Assembly (NCBI RefSeq): GCF_009727055.1
Contig: NC_052350.1
Span: 36,137,613 to 36,201,612, forward strand
Source: Benincasa hispida
Taxonomy: Eukaryota > Streptophyta > Magnoliopsida > Cucurbitales > Cucurbitaceae
Direction of reading: 5' to 3'
DNA: 64,000 nucleotides
Shown: positions 1 through 12,760 of the stretch, piece after piece
How positions within the stretch are numbered: position 1 is the first letter of the stretch
Layout of the letters: each line of letters begins with the position of its first letter
Position numbers and translations under genes: made by a program
The notes under the pieces: generated by a model
Databases searched by the model: none
The model's input: only the letters and a program-made list of their open reading frames with translations
What the model was told of the DNA's origin: nothing

Positions 1-1777
1 AACTAATCAATGAGGATATTCACACAGTCTTAACGTGCTATGATTCAACATTGTACAGTTCTAAAACATACAGAAAAATCCTTGATACCATGGCTTCATC
101 ACATACACATAATTCTTAATAACATATTATACATCATCCATGTATAACTTATATCATAAATCCATAACATGCAAGTATGCCTCAACACCAGCAGATCAGA
201 CATCGACATATGAAAACACACACTATCACATACTAACGATCAAGCACTTAGGTGTGTATGTAAACAAATCAAAATTTGTGCCAGAACATACTTTGATTCA
301 GGTCATACTGTCAATCAACATGCTAACATTTACCATAACACCCACTTATCATGCTAGCATACAACTAACGCCTGGCCCGTGGGCAGTTCCAGTGGTAAGA
401 TTACTTACCTCGAAGTCAAGTTCAGATATTAATCCAAGCTAATGCTCTTCAACAAAATAAACCTTGAATTAAGTCCCCTAATACAGACATAATACTAAAT
501 TTCAGTCTTTGAAATTAGAACCCAACATAAAAATTTAAATCAGACGGTCACCAAAACTTACCCAAACGAAACTCGCAAGATTTCGACTCCAAAATTTCCT
601 CTTAGCAGATTTTAGAACTCATACCAAAATGTCAATCTGAACATGATTTTAGTCCCAAATTAGTAACTTAATTTTCTTATAGGAACCCTTAACCCAAAAG
701 ACAAACAACCCAACTAATCACCCAAACTTAACAATTCCTGACGAAAAATCAGTCTCCTTCTCGATAAGCAATGTCCTCAAAATTCTCTGAATATCGCTTC
801 TGAAAGTCCAAACTTAACGGATTTTAACCAAAATTATTCCAAAACAAACCACACCTAAACTTCCAGGAAAACATCTAAAACTAAGAATCTTACCCAAAAG
901 AGATGTGACAGCAACCGCGATGACGGTAAGAGCTGGGCGGCGTCGGAAGAAGAAGCGACGCCAGACGAAAAAGTGGCTCTGGACGACAAGATGGATCAAC
1001 AACGACGTCGAACCCACGATCTTGATCTGGCACCCGCGGACGGCTGAGAGTCGACGACGACCGACACGGCATGAGTAGAGGCGTGCGAAACCCCATGCGA
1101 AGAGTCGGCGGCAAGAAGAGGCACGGAAACACGACTGAGAAGGGAAAGATCACGCGGTTTTGGGTCCCTGATGCTCGCGACGGCACCATTAGGCAAAGGT
1201 TTCTAAGAGAGAAGGGATCGAGTGGTGGAGGCCAGCTTGGGCTCGGGCGGCGGCATTCTGGACGAGCGCTCGGCTGGAGAGCTGGGGCGACTAGCAGCGT
1301 GTCTGACCGGCGGGATATGGCCAGCCAGAACCCACGAACGGCGGTGATTAGACGGCTGAGAGGCACGGCGCAGTGAGGCGGTGTGGAAGCAAAAAATGGA
1401 GGGGGGGCTCACATGAGGGAGAAGGCATGAGGGGGTCCTTTTTTATTTTTTTTTAAATAATAATAATAATAATATTATTATTAAAAAATAATAAAAAAAT
1501 AATAATAATAATAAAAAGGAAAAGAGCATAACCCTAATTAAATCCTTTCCTTAACCCACTTTAATACTATTTAATTCCTTTCTTTTCCAAAATAATTAAT
1601 TCTGCCATAACTTTTTCAAATTGAATAATTTTTTAATAATTTCCACGACAACACTTAAATCCTCGCACTTATACTTTAAATTCAAAATTCCAAACATGCC
1701 CTTCAACTAAGGACAATTACTGAAAAAGGAAAAGTTTTACATTATTAATAAATAAATAAAAAGGTGTGGATGTTACA
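1..1777 (-). mobile_element. Gypsy-type LTR, minus strand, partial (runs off left edge)
   Basis: Read on the minus strand the LTR starts at 1777 with TGTAACATCCACACC and runs leftwards out of the window, so its far end and its own target duplication are not visible. It aligns over its first few hundred bases with the solo LTR at 62960-63840 (shared stretch around CAGTAATT...GGGCAT.TTTGGAATTTTG). It lies inside the 5' LTR of the copia element: sequence resumes at 1778 with the block that in the 3' copia LTR starts near 10607. A GC-rich patch (about 890-1410) gives several overlapping open frames on both strands, none resembling a known protein. A (TAA)n-type microsatellite lies at about 1440-1515. 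Assignment to Ty3/gypsy is inferred from LTR style, since no internal domain is present. Confidence 0.7.
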
Positions 1778-2778
1778 GGTAGCTTGGATAAGGTCGAGAA
1801 CCAGTGTTGGGTAATTTGAAGTGTTCAAATTAACAAGAGGAAGTTCAATTATATATTATATAGTTTGACTGGTTAATTATATATGATATAATTTGCTAAA
1901 TGTATGAGATACATTATTTTGGAGAATAGAATATAATATGATTTATATCAAGTAGAGGAGAAAATACTATAGTAGATATATGATATCAAACTATAGGATA
2001 TAAATATAATATGATTATATTTATTAATTAAATTAATTGATTAATTATTTGATAATTAACGGATTTATCCACATTTGGACGTGGGAAGTGGAGCTGCGAT
2101 GGTTATGGTAATCGATGGATTAAAACAATGAAAATCGTTTTCATTTTAATCATTTCGTGCATTCGTATTATCGTGTGCCCAAAAGAATCCGTGAAAGCGA
2201 TCGTGGGAGCCTATATGATAAAAGCTCGTTCGTCTAAATGATCGTCTACCTCACGTGTTCTCTAAACGATCATATACGTTTTTTCTAAACGATCGTTCAG
2301 TCTTTGCTACACAATCGTGTAGCTTTACTATACGATAAACATTTCCGCTATACGATAGCAGAGTTTCTTCCCCTACTTGCTTATTGTCTACACGACGCAT
2401 TCTCCTCCATCCTCTACCAAACTCACCAAAGCTCACTCTTTGGGTTTTTGACATCGAGGATACCCAGATTTCTCTTGTGGTGGTGTTGTCCCCACTACAT
2501 TGTTCTTGTATGTTCTGATCATGCTGTTGCAGTCAACATACTCACCGGGTGCTGGTAGATTGATGGGAAGTTTTCCGCTACTTAAGGTTCAGATATACGA
2601 AGAGAGTCTTCATCTGGTATGAACCTTTTTCCTTGTTAATTATTGTATTCTGAGTATGCCGATAATGAGTTTTATATGCATAACTGTTTGTGTTGAATGT
2701 ATGTAGTTAGTGTTTCGGTCACTGTGAAATCGGAGCGATCCAAACCCACTCATGGAACTCTCGGTATGAGATCTTTCA
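1778..2778 (+). repeat. 5' LTR remnant of the copia element
   Basis: Matches 10607-11617 of the 3' LTR almost base for base, beginning at the AGCTTGGATAAG block and ending TCTTTCA just before the primer binding site. The missing first half would lie left of the gypsy-type LTR that interrupts it at 1777/1778. Contains several copies of the CGATCG-cored motif (about 2190-2320) also found in the leader and in the LTR at 12761-15016. Confidence 0.85.
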
Positions 2779-2780
2779 AT

Positions 2781-2793
2781 TGGTATCAGAGCC
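2781..2793 (+). other. Primer binding site (initiator tRNA-Met type)
   Basis: TGGTATCAGAGCC lies two bases after the end of the 5' LTR. This is the standard plant retrotransposon binding site complementary to the 3' end of initiator tRNA-Met, which primes minus-strand synthesis. Confidence 0.9.
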
Positions 2794-3273
2794 AATTTTT
2801 TGATACTCCGATTTCATCTTTTGCAACGAAATAATGTTTACATTCATGGTGGGTGCATTTCTACGCTGTTTTAAATGTTAATTCTACTGTGGATGTGTCG
2901 GATTAATGGATGTTTTCGGGATGAATTGCCTCGGTTTGTTTAATTCCTTTTACATTTGTGGTTGTTTGTAAAAGCCCCTGCGTTGTTTGGGCATAAATAA
3001 TCATAATTGAGTCTGTATTCAAAGTGTTTGAAGTCTTGAGTCGTTCATCAAAGTTCTGGGTAAAGGTTGCAGCTCTTCGAGGAATGAGATGATCTAAGGT
3101 TGATCGCATCGTGTAGAAGAGGTTCTATGTGATCACTATCCATCGCATCATGAAGATGAAGGAGTATGCGATCGCGGTTGAACCCATCGGTTGAACGATG
3201 GGGTATGCGATCAAGAGTTGGTCGTATTGGGTTGACGATCAGGCACGCGATCGGAGTATCGTTTCATGCATGC

Positions 3274-3500
3274 GTGCTAGACGATCATTTAGGTCAGCAA
3301 GCTTCATCGCTTAGTAACTAACTAAATGATCGCTTAGCATCACAAGGTAAATCATTTACCAAGTTGCACGCATTGGTTAGACGATGAGATGCTTGCGTAT
3401 CGTTTAAAGCGCGCTAAATGATTGTTTAGGTCAACAAGCTTCATCGCTTAGTAACTAACTAAACGATCTCTCGGTAACTCAAGGTAAATCGTTTACCTAT
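3274..3500. repeat. Degenerate tandem repeat, period about 134-138 bp
   Basis: Two blocks starting near 3280 and 3418 share GGTCAGCAAGCTTCATCGC / GGTCAACAAGCTTCATCGC followed by TTAGTAACTAACTAAA and an AAGGTAAATC segment. It looks like a duplication inside the copia leader, with diverged CGATC motifs between the conserved parts. Confidence 0.7.
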
Positions 3501-4152
3501 CGTCACGCTACATGATCGCATGGACGATCAGGCTTCGCAGCCTTGTCGTTGTCTACACGATCGTTTGCTAATGTTCCTATCATCTAGTGCGTGTTGAACA
3601 ATCATCTACCTGCTGGAGTTTGCTACATGATGAAGACCTCCTAGTGGTTCAAGACCTGGTTCGCATGTGAACCGGTTTGCTCGATGAAAAATGTAATAGA
3701 TAGGGTGTTCATTCCAGTTTTTTGGTTTAAAGACTCATCTCGATCCATTAATCTCTTTGTTTAATACATGAGATGTATGTTTTATATGTCATATGGTATG
3801 CACATATAGTAAATCCCACCTTAGGTTATGCATTGATCATGCATCATCTCTTTATTGTAATTTTTATAATCTAGAGAAGCATAATTTTAATTATGTAAGA
3901 GCATGCTCATGCATCATATAATATAAGAGTTATATTTATGTACGCTTAAAAAGCATTGACATGCATCATCTTTATATTATAATTGTTATAGTATAATGGT
4001 GAATGATAGCATGTTTGCTTGGTTATTACGCGTTAGTTATATAGTAATGACCGGACATTGCATGAAGCATGACACATAGGTTACTTTATAAATGTTATAA
4101 ATCGCCTCATTATGCGCAATGTTTTTTAGTTGTTTCTTTTTAAGAGTTAAAG

Positions 4153-4277
4153 AGAAATTAGAACTAAAAGAAATAAGAAAGACATGCATGCTCACTTAGG
4201 TTTAATTCATGGTTNAGAAATTAGAACTAAAAGAAATAAGAAAGACATGCATGCTCACTTAGGTTTAATTCATGGTT
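4153..4277. other. Assembly gap: single N between two identical 62-bp copies
   Basis: Positions 4153-4214 and 4216-4277 are identical and separated by one N at 4215. This is what results when two contigs that overlap by 62 bp are joined with a placeholder instead of being merged. The real sequence probably has one copy. Confidence 0.85.
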
Positions 4278-5393
4278 GTAAAATGTTTAAAACTTGGATC
4301 ACATAGACCTAAGATCATGGTTCTAATATGATTAGCAACCCTAAGGCTTTAATCTTTTAATCAGTTTAATAGGATTAAATTGGCTAACAAAAGGTTAAAG
4401 TGTAGCAAATCTATCTATAAAGGACCTTTTGTCTAAGGCGGGTTCTCTCTAGGTTGGGGTATTTAAGTTGACAGAAACGTAACACCCCTATCTAGGAACT
4501 TACCTGGAAAGGTGAATTAGATAGATTTGATGCATGCATGCAACTTAAGGACAATCCATTAAAGTGTTTAAATGTGACTACTTGAACTTGTTTATATTTC
4601 ATAAACAAACGTTGTTTATGAGCAGACTTTAAAAAGAAGACTTAGAATAAAATCAGTTGTCGGATTGTCTAGGTTAATGAATCCCTAGGTAGAACATTCA
4701 GTGGGAGGTATTTGGGACATAAGATGCTTCACTTAAACCTTTCACTTTTCTCCTAAATAGTCCACTCCGTGAGATCTATCCTCAGTCTTGCGGCACCTTT
4801 GGCGTGTCCCCCCAACGAATGGTGTTTGGGTAGGTCAATATCAAGGTAGATGGAGAGAATATTCATAATAAGTGGGAGGTGGAAGTGCGACAGCATATCC
4901 CTCGGTCTCCCTCGTTAGGTTGAATAAAGTTACTGCATATCGCCTCGAGGTACCCTGGGAATGTCCCCCTAAAGGATGGCAGTTTTGCGCGTTTCTTTAT
5001 TTGATCTCCTATAAGAGGATAAAATAACTTAGTCTCTTATCCTAATCTATCTTTTCCCTATGATAAGTGCATTAGAACAGGACTCTGGCACCGAAAATGA
5101 GGGGTTACAATTACACGGAATAGTTAAAGGTTAATGATTATAGACCGAAAAATGGTGGCTGTTAGGTTCAGTTCCAAGAGTTGGTTCTGCCTAATGGTTG
5201 AGAATGTCTCATCCCAGTGAAAGGGCAACTAATCACCCAACCGGTGGCATTTGTCCTGACTCACTAGGGCATCATTGCAAAATAGAAGTCTATAACTTAG
5301 GGTACTTGAAATTGTTTTGCAAAACAAATTGGTTTAAAAATAGTTTAGCAAAATCTAATAAAGAATTGTTCATTTTTTCAGCAACTTTTTAAA

Positions 5394-8300
5394 ATGGCTA
5401 CAGCCACCTTATTGTTGTTAAGCACCGAAAAATAAACTGCCGACAATTTTTCAACATGGAAACACATGATCACGACGATCCTAATCATTGAAGATCTCAT
5501 GTTCACTCTCACGGAGGTTTGTCCTTCTATTCCAGCTCCAAATACCGCTCGAAATGTTCGGGAGGCATATGAGAGATGGACAGAGGCGAATGAGAAGGCC
5601 CGAGCCTATATCTTGGCAAGTCTTTCTGACGTCTTGGCCAAAAAGCATGAGCCTATGGTCTCAACCCATGAGATCATGGAGTCCCTGCGGGGGATGTTTA
5701 GAAAACCGTTTGAACAGCTTATGCATGAGGCTCTTAAATACATATTCAACTCCAAAATGCAAGAAGGCACCTCTGTTCGTGAATATGTGCTAAACATGAT
5801 GGTCCACTTCAATGTGACGGAGTTGAATGGCTCTACCATCGATGAGGGCAGCCAGGTTAGCATAATCCTGTATTCTTTGCCGGAAAGCTTTCTGCACTTT
5901 GTTAGCAATGTGATTCTTAACAAAGTGAAATATAACCTTACAACTCTCCTCAATGTGTTGCAGACATACCAATCTTTACTGAAAAGTAAGGAGAGTCAGA
6001 AAGACGAGGCAAATGTTGCTTCATCCTCAAGGACGTTCCATAGAGGTTCGACCTCAGTAACGAAGTCTGCACCTTCTACTTCTAACTCTGCAAAGGGGAA
6101 GAAGAAGAAGGGTGGTAAGGGAAAAGGGAAGGCACCTGCTAACCCACCACCCGCCTCAAGGAGGCATCCACTAGTTGCTAAGGGAAAGTGTTTCCATTAC
6201 AACCAAGATGGACATTGGAAGAGGAACTGTCTTTGGTATCTAAAGGAGAAGAAAGCAGCCAAGGCTAAGGCCAAGGCGGATAAAGGTAAATGTGATTTAC
6301 TTGTGCTTGAAACTTGTTTAGTGGAGAATGATGATTCTGCCTGGATAATTGATTCAGGCACCACTAACCATGTTTGTTCTTCTTTTCAGGGGATTAGATC
6401 TTGGTGACAACTGGAGGCTGGTGAGATGATGATGCGAGTAGGCACCGGATACGTTGTCTCAGCTATGGCAGTGGGAGGACTCCAGTTAACTTTACATAAT
6501 AGGTTTCTATTTTTAAATGATGTATATATTGTTACTGAACTAAAAAGGAATCTTATTTCTGAAAAGTGTTTATTGTAATATAAATACACTGTTTCTTTTA
6601 ATTTGAGTAAAGCGTTTATTCATAAGGATGGTGTTTTTATTTGCACAGAAAATCTGGAATCGAATTTATATGTGCTAAGATCGTTAGCCATTAATTCCCT
6701 CCATAACACTGAAATGTTCAGAACTACCGTAACTCAATCAAAATGTCAACGAATTTCTCCAAAAGAAAATGCCCAACTTTGGCATCTACGTTTAGGGCAC
6801 ACAAATCTCAATAGGATTGAGAGATTGGTGAATAATGAACTTCTAAGTGAGTTAGAAGAAAATTCTTTACCTGTGTGCAAATCTTGCCTTGAGGGTAAGA
6901 TGACTAAACGACCTTTTACTGGAAAAGGTTCTAGAGCCAAAGAGCCTTTTGAGTTAGTACATTTTGACCTTTGTGGTCCTATGAATTTGCGAGCCCGAGG
7001 TGGCTATGAGTATTTTATCAGTTTTACTGATGATTACTCCAAGTACGAGTATGTTTATCTTTTGCAACAGAATTCTGAATCCTTTGAAAAGTTCAAAGAG
7101 TTCCAGGCTGAAGTTGAAAACACATTAGATAGACAGGTTAAAACACTTTGATCAGATCAAGGTGGAAGTTTTTGGACTCGACATTCTAGGACTATTTGAT
7201 ACTACATGGAATCTTTTCCCAACTCTCAGCGCCGGGTACACCTTAGAAGAATGGTGTAGCGGAGAGGAGAAATAGAACCTTGTTAGACATGGTTCGCTCG
7301 ATGATGAGTTACGCTTCCTTACCAGACTTGTTTTGGGGTTTCTCAGTGGAGACTGTGGTGTACATACTCAACTGTGTTCCCTCCAAGAGTGTTGCAAGAA
7401 TACCTCGGAGTTTTGGAACGGGCGTAAAGCTAGTTTACGTCATTTCCATATTTGGGGTTGCCCTGCACATGTGCTTAAGGCTAATCCCAAGAAATTGGAA
7501 CCACGGTCGAGGTTATGCCTCTTTGTAGGCTACCCCAAAGGTACACGAGGGGGTTATTTTTATGATCCAACGGAAAATAGGGTGTTTGTTTCAACAAACG
7601 CTACTTTCTTGGAGGAGGATCATATAAGGGAGCACAGTCCACAGAGCAAAGTCGTGTTATGTGAGCTTTCTAATGAAACTACGGAAACTTCAACAAGAGT
7701 TGTTGAAGAGCTTGCTACATCAATAAGAGTTGTTGATGGGAGTTCATCCAGTAGGTCGGTTCCACCTCAAGAGTTGAGGGAACCTCCGTAGTGGGAGGGT
7801 TGCGAACCTACCCGTTCGCTATCTGGATTTCACGAAAATCCTTGCTATGGTAGCAGATGGCGACGTTGAGGATCCGTTGTCTTATAAGAAGGCAATGGAG
7901 AATGTTGACCGAGATGAATGGGTCAAGGCCATGGATCTCGAGATGGAGTCGATGTACTTCAACTCAGTATAGGATCTTGTAGATCTGCCTGATGGGGTTC
8001 GCCCTATAGGTTGTAAATGGATCTACAAGTGCAAACGGGGTGCTGATGGGAAAGTACAGACCTTCAAGACTGGATTTGTGGCAAAGGGTTATACCTAGGT
8101 AGAGGGAGTCGACTATGAGGAGGCTTTCTCACCTGTTGCCATGTTAAAGTCAATCCGCATCCTCCTGTCCATTGCAGCTTATTATAATTATGAGATCTGG
8201 CAAATAGACGTCAAGACGGCCTTTCTGAATGGCAATCTTGAGGAGACCATTTATATTGTGCAGCTCGAGGGATTCATAGCCCAAGGTCAAGAGCAAAATG

Positions 8301-9425
8301 TTGCAAACTGAATCGGTCCATTTATGGACTGAAACGGGCATCTCGATCTTGGAACATACGATTTGATGCTGCAATCAAGTCGTATGGCTTTGACCAAAAT
8401 GTTGATGAACCTTGTGTCTACAAGAAGATGATCAACGCTTCAATAGTCTTCTTAGTGTTGTATGTAGACGATATCCTACTCATTGGGAATGATGTAGATC
8501 TACTGACTACAGTTAAGAACTGGCTATCAACCCAATTCTAAATGAAAGATTTGGAAGAGGCTCAATGTGTTCTAGGTATACAGATCTTTCATGATCGTAA
8601 GAAAAAAGTGCTAGCACTGTCTCAGGCATCGTACATTGACAAGATGTTACTCGAGTACTCGATGCAGGACTCTAAGAGGGGCCTACTGCCGTTCAGGCAT
8701 GGAGTCATTTTGTCTAAGGAAATGTGTCCTAAGATGCCTCAAGAGGTCGAGGAGACGAGACGGGTCCTATATACGTCTTCCGTTGGCAGTTTGATGTACG
8801 CCATGCTCTGTACATATCCAGACATCTGCTACGCTGTGGGCATAGTCAGTAGGTATCAGTCAAACCCAGGCCAGAGTCATTGGACTGCAGTGAAGAACAT
8901 CCTCAATTATATTCGGAGAACGAGGGACTACATGCTCGTGTATGGTTCGGGGGATTTGATCCTTACAGGATACACGGATTCTGACTTTCAGACTGATAAG
9001 GACTCTCGCAAGTCCGCATCAAGGTTAGTCTTTACTCTTAATGGAGGAGCTGTAGTGTGATAAAGCCCTAAATAGGGGTGCATCGCCGACTCCACTATGG
9101 AGGCGGAGTACATAGCGGTTTGCAAAGCTATTAAGGAGGTCATCTGGCTCAGAAAGATCTTGATAGACCTAGAAGTTATTCCAGATATGTCTAGGCCCAT
9201 TACCCTCTATTGTGATAATAGTGGGGCAGTGGCAAACTCCAAGGAGCCAAGGAGTCACCGGCGCGGTAAACACATAGAGCAGAAGTATCATCTGATCCGC
9301 GAGATAGTGCATCAAGGGGACGTGATTGTCACGTAGATCGCTTCGGAGCACAATGTTGCTGACCCGTTTATGAAGGCTCTCAAGACTACAGTGTTTGAAG
9401 GTCACCTACAGAGCATGGGTCTATA
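5394..9425 (+). pseudogene. Copia gag-pol polyprotein, broken
   Basis: Frame opens at ATG 5394. Gag runs to about 6300 with a nucleic-acid-binding knuckle (about 6190-6235, CFHYNQDGHWKRNC) whose second cysteine is tyrosine. The protease has DSGTTNH (about 6350-6370). Integrase follows with HLRLGH...CKSCLEGK (about 6780-6900) and a FDLCGP/FTDDYSKY core (about 6960-7050). Reverse transcriptase spans about 7980-8560 with YVDD at 8461-8472; RNase H lies at about 8980-9420, with a TDSDF motif and STMEAEY. From gag to integrase the reading stays in one frame with stops near 5430, 6405, 6575 and 7149; frameshifts lie around 7160-7330 and 8300, and more stops in RT and RNase H. Most stops look like CAA/CAG/CGA or TGG codons changed by C-to-T or G-to-A. 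The element cannot encode a working polyprotein. Confidence 0.9.
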
Positions 9426-9535
9426 GGATCGCCCGCGGCTGAACTAGGGCAAGTGGGAAATTTTATTGTACTGGGCTTTTATGCCCTAGTTTATTGTTTT
9501 GTACTAAGATTTTTGTACACCCCACTTCGCTTTAG

Positions 9536-9549
9536 GACAAATGGGAGAT
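9536..9549 (+). other. Polypurine tract of the copia element
   Basis: GACAAATGGGAGAT directly precedes the TGTTGGGG start of the 3' LTR, the normal place for plus-strand priming. Confidence 0.75.
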
Positions 9550-11617
9550 TGTTGGGGTTGATGTCTTAAAGTCTCGTGTCTTGTAGTTTGTAAACAGTAT
9601 ATACAAACACTTGTGATTGTTAATATATGATATTTACTTCACATCTTGTTGTTTTGCTCGGTTATTTGTTTTATTTGCTTACTACAAACCAATAAACATA
9701 AAATCCCTGGTTATCTGTATGTGACTCAAGCATGTATGTGGTGACATACAAGTGGATCATGTCTTGAGTGATAACCAAAATGATTTGTAGTAAATGGATA
9801 AAGGAGGGAAACCTTATCCTGGTAACGCTACGGACGTGACCCGCTTTGTAGAATGGTCACAAGTGTTGTGACTTGTCATAGATGGTCTGATTCTGATCAT
9901 CCGTGTTGGGGACATGTGAGTGGGGGCATCTAATACAAAGAATTTGTATAAGACCTGACCAAGAAGTGTTAACATCTCGTTATATAACACCGTTCACAAC
10001 AGAGACTTCACTTCACTAGGATAACCATAGGTAACATGACCTCAATCCTGAGTGAGTTGGGAACTCCTACCATTGAGGGCGATCCTTTGATTTGTATGGG
10101 TGCGAGTGACCAAGTCGCCGATTTAAACCTACCATTTTGGGGATTCGTCTGATTTGGGAGCTGGGAACTCAGCTACACAAGATGGAATTCACTCCTTCCC
10201 TGAGGTAGGGGTAAGTAGATAGATGGCTCCCTTAAAGGCTGATTCTGGGGCTTGAACGATGTGGCGCCATACACCTTCTCTTGGCCCGAGAGGTGTTCAC
10301 ACATAGTTGGACTACGTTGTATTGTTCACTAGAAGAATCAGTGGTACTTAAGGAGTGAGATGTAACTATAGGGGCAAAACGGTAAATTGGCCCACCTGTA
10401 CTTACGAACATCTATGAAGGGTCATCATACTCATGATTGGTTATATCGGATGGACACAAAAAATATATCTGTGGTAAGAAGAGTTCAGCTGTTGGCCTTT
10501 AGTGGAATCACTAAAAGTTAACGGATGGTGGATCTCGTGGCTAAAGAGTTTAGTCAGTTATTTGCGTACCGTTGGAGCTTTAAGCCACAGGTCCATTAGA
10601 TCACATGGCTAGCTTGGATAAGTTCGAGAACCAGTGTTTGGGTTAATTTGAAGTGTTCAAATTGACAAGAAGAAGTTTAATTATATATGATATAATTGGA
10701 CTGGTTAATTATATATGATATAATTGGCTAAATGTATGAGATACATTATTTTGGAGGAAATTAGATATAAAAATGATTTATATCAACTAGAGGAGAAAAT
10801 ACTATAGTAGATATATGATATCAAACTATAGGGTATAAATATAATATGATTATATTTATTAATTAATTAAATTAATTGATTAATTATTTGATAATTAACG
10901 AATTTATCCACGTTCGGACGTGGGAAGTGGGGTTGTGATGGTTATGGTAACCGGCGGATTAAAACAATGAAAATTGTTTTCATTTTAATCATTTCGTGCA
11001 TTCGTATTATCGCGCGCCCAAAAGAACCTGTGAAAGCGATCGCGAGAGCCTATACAATAGAAGCTCATCCGTCTAAACGATCGTCTACCTCACGTGTTCT
11101 CTAAACGATCGTATACGGTTTTCCTAAACGATCGTTCAGTCTTTCCTACATGATCTTGTAGCTTTACTATACGATAAGCATTTCCGCTATACGATAGTAG
11201 AGTTTCATCTCCCACTTACTTATCGTCTACACGACGCATTCTCCTCCGTCATCTACCAAACTCACCAAAGCCCACTCTTTTGGTTTTTGACACCGAGGAT
11301 ACCTGGGTTTCTCTATTGGTGGTGTCGTCCCCACTGCATTGTTCTCGTACGTTCTGATCGTGCTGTTGTAGTCGACATACTCGCCGGGTGCTGGTAGATC
11401 GGTGGGAGGTTTTTCGCTACCTAAGGTTCAGACATATGTAGAGAGTCTTCATCTGGTATGAACCTTTTTCCTTGTCAATTATTGTATTTTGAGCATGCTG
11501 ATAATGAGTTTTATATGCATAATTGTTTGTGTTGAATGTATGTCGTTTGTGTTTCGGTCATTGTGAAATCGGAGCGATCTAAAATCGCTCATGGAACTCT
11601 CTGTATGAGATCCTTCA
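9550..11617 (+). repeat. 3' LTR of the copia element, complete
   Basis: Starts TGTTGGGGTTGATGTC and ends GATCCTTCA, 2068 bp with TG...CA ends. The second half matches the 5' LTR remnant. Contains CGATCG-cored motifs (about 11036-11150), a likely promoter region and AT-rich stretches. Its first half is related, in opposite orientation, to the LTRs at 11715-15400 and 12761-15016, so all three belong to one copia LTR superfamily. Confidence 0.9.
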
Positions 11618-11714
11618 GTACGTAGATGATATCCTACTCAGGAATGATATAGGTCTACTGACTGAAATTAAACATTGGCTGGCGACCCAATTCCAAATGA
11701 AATATTTGAAAGAC
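11618..11714 (+). pseudogene. Fragment of a second copia reverse transcriptase
   Basis: About 95 bp match positions 8460-8556 of the adjacent element (the YVDD region and the following LLT...WLATQFQMK part). It keeps CAA where the neighbouring element has TAA (at about 8539). It is cut on the left by the 3' LTR end and on the right by the inverted LTR starting at 11715. Confidence 0.85.
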
Positions 11715-12760
11715 TGTGAGGTCTATAGTGGAAACGAGGATCGTTCTTGATTTTAAATTTTACAGTAATTAGAAATGTAGAAGAACATTATGCATTCCAA
11801 CCTAATTTTATAGCATGCTTAAGAAAAATATTAGAGAAAAAAGAACTAAGGTTTGAAAATAACTAACCCTTGAAGAACCAATTCTTCAGGAATTCCTTCT
11901 CAATCCGCTCACAAACACTTCGATTCTCCTCGAACCAAAAACAACAATCGAATGGCCACCACCACTAGTGAACCTTCTGTATTCTTCTTAGGAGTTAAGA
12001 ATTAGCAAGAGGTGTAAGCTTTGCTATTATTTTTGGGAGATTAAGAGATTTAGAAAAGAGGAAAGAGTAGTGAGAGGTCTTCTGTGTGTTCTTGAAAAAA
12101 GAAAAACAACCCAGAGAGATCTCTACATCAAAAGCAAGGAAGAAGAAAATGTTCCCTATAACCCCTACTCTCACGTTCTGATAAGAGAGAAAACAAGTTG
12201 AATTTAATAATAAAAAATTTAATATATATATGATAACCTACTTATCATATAGTATATATTAAACTGTATGTTATATCAGATATAACACATAACCTATAGT
12301 CTTTATATTGTATTAAATACAATACAAACTATAATTTGAATTCTCTAAATCATTTACGAAATTTAATACAAATCAAATTCATATTAAATTGAATTATATA
12401 AATCTCATCCATATAATTATACAAATCTTATAGATCTGTAGCTTGAAGCTCCAACGGTACATGAATAGCTAACTAAACTCTTTAGCCACGAAATCCACCA
12501 CCAGTTAATTGTTGGGCACTCCACTAAAAACCAACAGCCGCACTCTTCTCACCATAAATATATTTTTGTATCCATCGGATATAACCAGTCAACAGTGCAA
12601 TAACCCTTCACAGATGCTTGTAAGTACAATGGGCCAATTTACCATTTTGCCCCTGTAGTTACATCTTACTCCTTAAGTACCACCGAACCCTCTAATGAAC
12701 AATACATCATAGTTCTACTATGAGTGGACACCTCTCGGGCCATGAGAAGGTGTGTGGCAT

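Larger units (their letters stand above)
2794..5393 (+). other. Long untranslated leader of the copia element
   Basis: About 2.6 kb between the primer binding site and the gag start with no convincing coding frame. It holds many degenerate CGATCG-type motifs (about 3160-3600), a degenerate tandem duplication (3274-3500), and an assembly gap (N at 4215). Short open frames here, such as 5198-5392, have no recognisable domain. Confidence 0.6.
1778..11617 (+). mobile_element. Ty1/copia LTR retrotransposon, 5' LTR truncated by nested LTR
   Basis: Element in order: remnant of the 5' LTR (1778-2778), tRNA-Met type primer binding site (2781-2793), long untranslated leader, broken gag-protease-integrase-RT-RNase H reading frame (5394-9425), polypurine tract, complete 3' LTR (9550-11617). 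Domain order integrase before reverse transcriptase defines copia. The 5' LTR remnant matches the second half of the 3' LTR closely, differing mostly by point changes. The 3' flank (from 11618) is itself copia RT sequence, so the element seems to have inserted into, or recombined with, a sister copy. The 5' target duplication lies outside the window and cannot be tested. Confidence 0.9.

Noticed and set aside
814..1412. Several overlapping open frames on both strands in a GC-rich block
   Set aside because: The block lies inside a gypsy-type LTR; long frames follow from high GC and few stop codons, and the translations show no domain.
5488..5972. Frames overlapping the gag region on both strands
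   Set aside because: Shadows of the copia gag frame.
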